From Trichomonas tenax (Eukaryota > Parabasalia > Trichomonadida > Trichomonadidae), in the NCBI GenBank assembly GCA_023091735.1, contig JALKBU010000027.1:62001-126000 (forward strand): a DNA stretch of 64,000 bases. The letters are read 5' to 3'. Both the position numbers and the translations under genes were made by a program. The notes below the pieces were generated by a model. It made no database searches. It saw only the letters and a program-made list of their open reading frames with translations, and was not told the origin of the DNA. Positions 59,104 to 64,000 of the stretch are shown here, one piece after another; the first letter of the stretch is position 1, and each line of letters opens with the position of its first letter.

Positions 59104-59374
59104 TATTTTGTTGAGGAGTTTAAAAATTACAAAAAGGGGTTGATCGAAATCTGACAATCTGACAATGTCAAATTTCTTCTTTGAAGAGAAAATTGTGTTG
59201 AATAGATTCTTTTTCTTGTATTTTGATTAAATCCAAGTTTTCAGTCTAAAAATCCAGTAAATTCTTATCCGACCAAAAGTTATCATTAGCATTGCGTGTA
59301 ATTCATAATGGAATTAGTATTCCTTGGTCATCTCAATGCTGTCTGTTGAATATTCGCTGATTGAAGAATCAAAA

Positions 59375-60985
59375 ATGCTTTTGCTTCTTTTCTTCACTGT
59401 CGTCAGGTCAGCACTTGTCAAAGGTCAAGACCCATATGCCATTCTTAATGTTACAAGGAAAGCAACGAGGGATGACATCATCAAAGCATACCGTGGAATG
59501 GCTAAAAAGTACCATCCAGATAGAAACAAAGAAGGAAATGCTCAAGCGCTTTGGATCAAGATCAACGATGCATATGATTTACTCAGTGATCCTAAAGCAC
59601 GCGAAACATACGATAAATTCGGTTTAGTTGATGAATCAATGGACAATTCTCCAAAGAAGGATCATAATGGTGATGTTGTTCGTCAAATTATCAATAGGGA
59701 AATGGCATCGCGTACAACAAATCATAATTATGGCGAGTTTGACAAGCGTGAACAAAGAGATGTTGTGATTGAAATGACAGATCGAAATTTCCAGTTCAAA
59801 ACAGCTGATGGTAGGCCGTGGGTCATCCTCATTTATCAACATAACTATGATTACCAATCAAATCATCAGTTTTTGGAAGATCTATTCCAAAAAACAGGTT
59901 TACTTTTCGGTATAGCACGCATGCAATCTCAGATTTCACCAAAGATAATTGAGAAATTCGGAGTTAAGCATCTTCCACAGCTTGTTGTGTATGATCCGAA
60001 GAAGGATAATCATCACTTATATACAGGAGAAATGAGACTCGGTAAAGTCATCAACTTTGCAACAAGAAGGTTTGGAGCTGATGTCACAATTGTTCATTCA
60101 GATGCTGATATGTTGAAGTGGCGCAAGCAAAATCTCGATAAACTACACATCATTCTATTCTCAGATCTGAAAGATGTTCCGAACTCATTTTTACTTGCAG
60201 CAGCATTCCTCAAATACAATAGCGTCTTTGCTTTTGCATCTATTAACAAGGATACAAAGAACAACTATCCAAGAGCTCTTGGTTCCACTTCAATGGTTGA
60301 TTTACCAACATTCGTTTTCTACAGAATGGCTAATCCTGCAGACGATACGTTTGGTGGACCTGTTATTCCTATTGTCGCTCCATTAGATTTAGATGCTGGT
60401 TGTTTGGCAGCCCTTGCTCGCCATTTCTCGTTCCCAGTCTTTGCAAGTGTAAATCGTCTTAATTATGAGCGCCTTTGTCCTGGACGTTGCATTCTCCACT
60501 GTGCAGGTCGCGAGATTGCTGAGGATATTAAGATCGGTGCAAATGCAATGAACATCGAAACTGGAGAAATCAACCTCTCCGTTGAGACCGAGTTCAGAGA
60601 TCAATTCGATTTAGAGCCAGGAGATTTCATATTCATCAAGCCGAAGGAGAAAAAGTATGCAAGATGGCGCGAAGTTACTACATGGAAAGAATTTAGAACA
60701 AATATTGAATTCTCTAACAAAGGTTTGATGACTTTCAACACGACAGCATATATACCAGATATAGTCGCTGAGGCACCAAAAGACGCAGTCGATGAAACAA
60801 AGAAATCTGAAGAAGTCAAACGTCGAATCAAGAATTTCTTTATTGATACTTTCGTCAAATTCACGGCGAAACTGAAGACAATGCCTCCTATTGTCATTCT
60901 TGGTGGTATTGCTGTTATGATGATCATTCTTTTCGAAATGATTGCAAAATGTGTTCAACCAGAGAAAAAGAAGAAATTTGATTAA
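59375..60985 (+). CDS. DNAJC16-like membrane J-protein with thioredoxin-like domain
   Basis: 536 residues from the ATG at 59375, chosen because it begins a clean signal peptide (MLLLLFFTVVRSALVKG); an ATG at 59336 would bury it. J-domain at about 18-83 with HPD at 47-49 and DAYDLLSDPKARETYDKFG. A thioredoxin-like fold follows (about 138-245: PWVILIYQHNYDYQSNHQFL, then KFGVKHLPQLVVYDP), and a second related fold. No CxxC is present where an oxidoreductase would have it. One membrane helix near the C-terminus (VILGGIAVMMIILFEMIAKC) and a basic KKKK tail complete the DNAJC16/ERdj layout. It should sit in the ER, J-domain luminal, working with BiP/Hsp70. Confidence 0.75.
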   Translation: MLLLLFFTVVRSALVKGQDPYAILNVTRKATRDDIIKAYRGMAKKYHPDRNKEGNAQALWIKINDAYDLLSDPKARETYDKFGLVDESMDNSPKKDHNGDVVRQIINREMASRTTNHNYGEFDKREQRDVVIEMTDRNFQFKTADGRPWVILIYQHNYDYQSNHQFLEDLFQKTGLLFGIARMQSQISPKIIEKFGVKHLPQLVVYDPKKDNHHLYTGEMRLGKVINFATRRFGADVTIVHSDADMLKWRKQNLDKLHIILFSDLKDVPNSFLLAAAFLKYNSVFAFASINKDTKNNYPRALGSTSMVDLPTFVFYRMANPADDTFGGPVIPIVAPLDLDAGCLAALARHFSFPVFASVNRLNYERLCPGRCILHCAGREIAEDIKIGANAMNIETGEINLSVETEFRDQFDLEPGDFIFIKPKEKKYARWREVTTWKEFRTNIEFSNKGLMTFNTTAYIPDIVAEAPKDAVDETKKSEEVKRRIKNFFIDTFVKFTAKLKTMPPIVILGGIAVMMIILFEMIAKCVQPEKKKKFD

Positions 60986-61046
60986 AAATATGTTTGTTTC
61001 TCAAATAATATATATAAATAAATCTGTATTTATGAGTTAATGGAAA

Positions 61047-62420
61047 ATGATTTTTGACATAATTATGGATTTCAACTCTTTAACTACTGATGAAAATCAA
61101 GGAAGAGCAAATTTTGCTCTTCTTAAGCAGAAACAGATAGATGAGGATGAAGAAGTCCGAGAATTCAATGATAAATGTCGATACGAAGAATATTTCCAGC
61201 AAACAATTTTTCATCTCCAAAATCAACAATACTCCGAAGCAATCAGAATACTAAAATATCTTTTAAAAGGTGTAGAAAATATAGATTTTTATCCGGCACC
61301 ATTTGATAATGCACTCATTGACTCATTATTTATTCAAGTTGCAAAAGATTACATTAGTATAGAAAACCTGGAGCTTACGACTACTATACTCGGATTTGTA
61401 GCTCACAGTTGCTATTGCAGCAGTAATGTTGTAAATTTAATATTCGAACAAGGATTAATAGATTATTATTTAAAGCCAATTCGTGAAAAGGAATATCCAA
61501 TAAACTGCATAGCAATTACAATCAAACTTGCAGCATCAATTGCAGCAGACTCGCAACAATCAGCAGAACTTATCAAATACTCGGGCGTTATTGAGCTATT
61601 GCCAACGTTATTAAAGAACCATAATCCGATACTCTACGAAGTCTCATTATTCTTCATTGATGAGTTTTTAAGAAATGCTCTTTCTGATACAACATATGAA
61701 GCATTCGCAGATGTGATTTTAGAACTCCTTTCAAGAGGAAGTATAAAATTCTTGTTTAGCGGAGCCTTCAATGATCATGTTCTGAAATGCAGAGATAAAT
61801 TTTTAGAAATATTATGTGATTTCTCACAAAATCCTGAAGCAGTTGCAATCATTATGAACCATCCAAACAGATCTGAATACATTTCAACAATTTCATATAT
61901 AATTCGGTACGAGATGCTTGATAAAGATTATCGATTTATTCAACTTCGAATTACACAGAGGTTATTCAAAAACTGCACACGTGAAATGATATTAGCTTTC
62001 CTTGACGTAACTCCAATTGATTTTATCATGAGAGCTGTTGATGAGCCGGATTCAACATTTCTAATTGCTGCATTAGGAATTTTAATTGATGTTATAGATG
62101 CAAGCGAAAATTTTGGTATACTAATTTGTACAAAAGAGTTTTTGGATAAGCTGATGAAAAGGAAAGAGTCGGACTTAACATATGTCCAGTTGTCTATTTC
62201 ATCTTTCTTTGCTTATGCAATTCTATGCATTCGAGTCAATAGCTGTCTTGAAAACTTTTTGGATGATGAAATTATCGAATTTCTTGGAGAAGGATCAAAA
62301 TCATATTCAACAGATGATGATGACAATGCGTACTATATTAATGCACTAAGAAAGCTACAGCATCATCCAAATATTACCGAAGAAATGGCTGACTTTATTG
62401 ATGAGCTTATTGAATATTAA
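61047..62420 (+). CDS. ARM-like helical protein, unknown function
   Basis: 457 residues from the ATG at 61047, or 451 from 61065, which has TTGACATAATT just before it. After a charged N-terminus (about 1-45), the chain is a series of ARM/HEAT-like helix pairs (LFIQVAKDYISIENLELTTT, PTLLKNHNPILYEVSLFFI, LEILCDFSQNPEAVAIIM, LIAALGILIDVIDASENF). An importin-alpha-like basic N-terminus is absent. Trichomonads have many such ARM proteins with no assigned role. The acidic end (DDDDN, DFIDELIEY) has no motif. Confidence 0.55.
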   Translation: MIFDIIMDFNSLTTDENQGRANFALLKQKQIDEDEEVREFNDKCRYEEYFQQTIFHLQNQQYSEAIRILKYLLKGVENIDFYPAPFDNALIDSLFIQVAKDYISIENLELTTTILGFVAHSCYCSSNVVNLIFEQGLIDYYLKPIREKEYPINCIAITIKLAASIAADSQQSAELIKYSGVIELLPTLLKNHNPILYEVSLFFIDEFLRNALSDTTYEAFADVILELLSRGSIKFLFSGAFNDHVLKCRDKFLEILCDFSQNPEAVAIIMNHPNRSEYISTISYIIRYEMLDKDYRFIQLRITQRLFKNCTREMILAFLDVTPIDFIMRAVDEPDSTFLIAALGILIDVIDASENFGILICTKEFLDKLMKRKESDLTYVQLSISSFFAYAILCIRVNSCLENFLDDEIIEFLGEGSKSYSTDDDDNAYYINALRKLQHHPNITEEMADFIDELIEY

Positions 62421-62479
62421 TTTTTGTTTATAAAAATAATTTGTTGTGCGTGTTTTTATATACAAACAATTTATTTATA

Positions 62480-63325
62480 TTAAGCAGCAACATGTTTTTT
62501 CATATCCGAGACCATTGATCTCAGTTGTATTATAGAAGGATCGTCAAACTCTGTAATTGACTCATCGATTTTATCATCTTTAATTAATTCTGGTTTGACA
62601 CCCTGAATATATGAATATATTTGATCAACATAATCTTGGATCTCAAGAGAATTTATTTCAGAAGCCAGTTGTTCCTTTTCTTCATCTGTGAGAGGTGGAA
62701 CTTCAAATAGTGGTAACTGTGGAAATTCAATTTTCCTTTCTTCAACAAGTGGGATCACAGAGTCAACGGTAAAGTGGGACTTCTTTGAAGAGCGCGATCT
62801 TGTTGGTTTTGTAGGTGTTGGTGGAGTTTCTTTAATCGATGTTGATACTGTGCGCTTTATTCTTGGTGGCGGTGTCTTTTTCTCAATAACTTGTGGTGGC
62901 GGTGGCGGAGCAGCTTGTTTTGTGTTAATAGCTTTAAGACCAACGTTTTCTTCGAGAAATTCGCATTCTCTTCTCCAATCGTATGCGTCATAGCCTGTAA
63001 AGAATTCTGCTTCTTTGTTGAATATTACTGATAATTGTTTCGCTAAGTGTGAAACAATAGCTTGCTTTCCGTTGTATCGATATGAATTATCCCAAACTAA
63101 ATTTACTTCGTATTTAAATTCATCTGTTGATTTATATTCGTTATTAATAAGCTTCAATTTTATTGTGCCCAGATCGATTGGATGTTCGATTTTTTCGAAA
63201 TAATCTGGACATCCATCGGCAATAGAGTCCACTGGCTCTGAAAACATGTCGGAAATTGAATACTCAAAGAGTTTATTCAATGCCCTCATGCACCTCCATC
63301 GCTGATAATCGCTCATTCCAGTCAT
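62480..63325 (-). CDS. Short BET-like bromodomain protein
   Basis: 281 residues. The bromodomain (about 10-115) shows FSEPVDSIADGCPDYFEKIE, HPIDLGTIKLKLINNEYKST, a block FKYEVNLVWDNSYRYNG with the acetyl-lysine-binding Asn in YN (85), and a C-helix to about 115. A basic, Pro-rich linker (PPPPP, KKTPPPRIKRT) leads to a NET domain (about 210-281: PLTDEEKEQLASEINSLEIQ, ending in DDPSIIQLRSMVSDMKKHV). One bromodomain plus NET is the plan of small BET/GTE proteins, which bind acetylated histones and recruit transcription factors. The WPF shelf of metazoan BETs is not kept (MF). ATG at 63325 or 63316. Confidence 0.85.
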   Translation of the reverse strand: MTGMSDYQRWRCMRALNKLFEYSISDMFSEPVDSIADGCPDYFEKIEHPIDLGTIKLKLINNEYKSTDEFKYEVNLVWDNSYRYNGKQAIVSHLAKQLSVIFNKEAEFFTGYDAYDWRRECEFLEENVGLKAINTKQAAPPPPPQVIEKKTPPPRIKRTVSTSIKETPPTPTKPTRSRSSKKSHFTVDSVIPLVEERKIEFPQLPLFEVPPLTDEEKEQLASEINSLEIQDYVDQIYSYIQGVKPELIKDDKIDESITEFDDPSIIQLRSMVSDMKKHVAA

Positions 63326-63369
63326 TTTTTTAAAATCTAATTAACCTTTTTGTCACATTTGACAAAATT
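63326..63369. promoter_or_regulatory. 44-bp divergent promoter with an exact palindrome
   Basis: Between two divergent ATGs. 63348-63367 is TTTTGTCA-CATT-TGACAAAA, two exact 8-base arms with a 4-base spacer, so either strand presents both TGTCA and TGACA. The plus-strand ATG at 63370 lies 2 bases after it. Promoter role is inferred. Confidence 0.6.
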
Positions 63370-64000
63370 ATGTTTCAACCTATTGATATAGTAACAGATC
63401 AAGACTTTAATATATATAAGCCAAACGCTAAAGAACCGGAAAGTGCTGATATACCGAAAGAGTATCTGAGTTTGTTCCCTGTCTTGAAGAGATATATGTA
63501 TGTAAAATCTTCAAATTCGCATTACGAAGTATTTCGATCATTAGTGTTTCAAATATTATGTAACCCAAACAAGAAAATAACTCCTGATAATGAGAAGATG
63601 GCTTATGAAGTTCTAGAGTTTTTTATAAATTTAATGCCGAAATATCCTTCGACATTATCAGATAAGTTATCTGTAGATATTATCCAAAGGATAAACAAGA
63701 TAATTCCGAGCTCATTAGTTAAGATTTTCTTATCAAATCCAAATTTAATTCCAAATGATACGTCGATCGATTATATAGATTCACTTCGACAGTTTACAAT
63801 GCTTAAGAAAGGAGAAACAGATCAAAATATTACTCAACTATTAAATCAAATTATCAATGATATTAATGAAAATTCATATCAATCATACATTCCTGTTATA
63901 ACAACTATTCTTTCATCCCCATACCTTTTACATCATGAAACACCAATCTTGGTTTCATTAATACAAAAATGTCTTAAATTTGGAATCAAAGACATCTTAT
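63370..64000 (+). CDS. Partial helical protein running off the window
   Basis: Open for 210 codons from the ATG to the window end. The N-terminus MFQPIDIVTDQDFNIYKPNA is followed by regular helices (EYLSLFPVLKRYMYVKSSNS, MAYEVLEFFINLMPKYPSTL, YIPVITTILSSPYLLHHETP) suggesting an ARM/HEAT or MIF4G-like scaffold. No family is recognised from this part. The start has a TGTCACATTTGACAAAATT promoter palindrome. Confidence 0.6.
   Translation, partial: MFQPIDIVTDQDFNIYKPNAKEPESADIPKEYLSLFPVLKRYMYVKSSNSHYEVFRSLVFQILCNPNKKITPDNEKMAYEVLEFFINLMPKYPSTLSDKLSVDIIQRINKIIPSSLVKIFLSNPNLIPNDTSIDYIDSLRQFTMLKKGETDQNITQLLNQIINDINENSYQSYIPVITTILSSPYLLHHETPILVSLIQKCLKFGIKDIL

Noticed and set aside
59104..59157. 18-residue extension of the p115-like protein
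   Set aside because: It would start at TTG. The ATG at 59103 gives a normal protein start.

Overview
The window looks like nuclear DNA of a trichomonad (Parabasalia; Trichomonas, Tritrichomonas or a close relative). Three things point there. The genes are eukaryotic, long, closely packed and apparently all intronless, sitting in AT-rich DNA. The repertoire is typical: ankyrin-repeat proteins, many protein kinases, BEACH-like and C2-domain proteins. Many starts carry a TCA-type initiator (for example TGTCACTTTT) within about 20 bases of the ATG, as described for Trichomonas vaginalis. The genus cannot be fixed from the sequence alone. I see no rRNA, tRNA or CRISPR array.

Layout. 0.1-5.1 kb: a ubiquitin-like membrane protein divergent from a Drs1/DDX27-type DEAD-box helicase, then an SRPK kinase and an LRR protein on the minus strand. 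5.3-7.3 kb: a 0.6 kb inverted-repeat element (MITE copy 1) beside a broken protein kinase. 7.4-18.3 kb: an STPGR (sperm-tail PG-rich repeat) protein with a possible RIIa-like end, an exportin-like karyopherin, a large TKL kinase, TMEM231 and a DUF1963 protein. 18.3-20.7 kb: gene-poor DNA with a hairpin element and decayed ORFs. 20.7-30.8 kb: a 2100-residue BEACH-family-like protein with almost no BEACH core, SART3/Prp24, and an ankyrin protein. 31.7-32.4 kb: MITE copy 2 with a 16-bp target-site duplication. 32.5-44.5 kb: a type I membrane protein with a UIM-like tail, an ankyrin protein, a NEK kinase, a Trs120/TRAPPC9-like protein, a TAF5-like protein and a small orphan. 44.9-51.3 kb: CEP164-like and CEP135/Bld10-like genes converging on a dead C2-domain gene. 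51.7-64 kb: a Wntless/TMEM181-like membrane protein, a second exportin, a coiled-coil protein, a p115-like ARM protein, a DNAJC16-like J protein, an ARM-like protein, a small BET protein, and a partial divergent gene running off the end.

Themes. The centriole/flagellum set is strong: CEP135 (cartwheel/proximal), CEP164 (distal appendage), TMEM231 (transition zone), STPGR protein (axoneme), NEK. Others serve trafficking (TRAPPII, p115-like, Wntless-like, BEACH-like), RNA biology (Drs1, SRPK, SART3) and transcription (TAF5, BET).

The most unusual material is the MITE pair. Its terminal inverted repeats carry the same GTGACA/TGTCAC words found at host gene starts, one copy has an exact 16-bp flanking duplication, and both copies enclose an internal hairpin and a conserved short reading frame.
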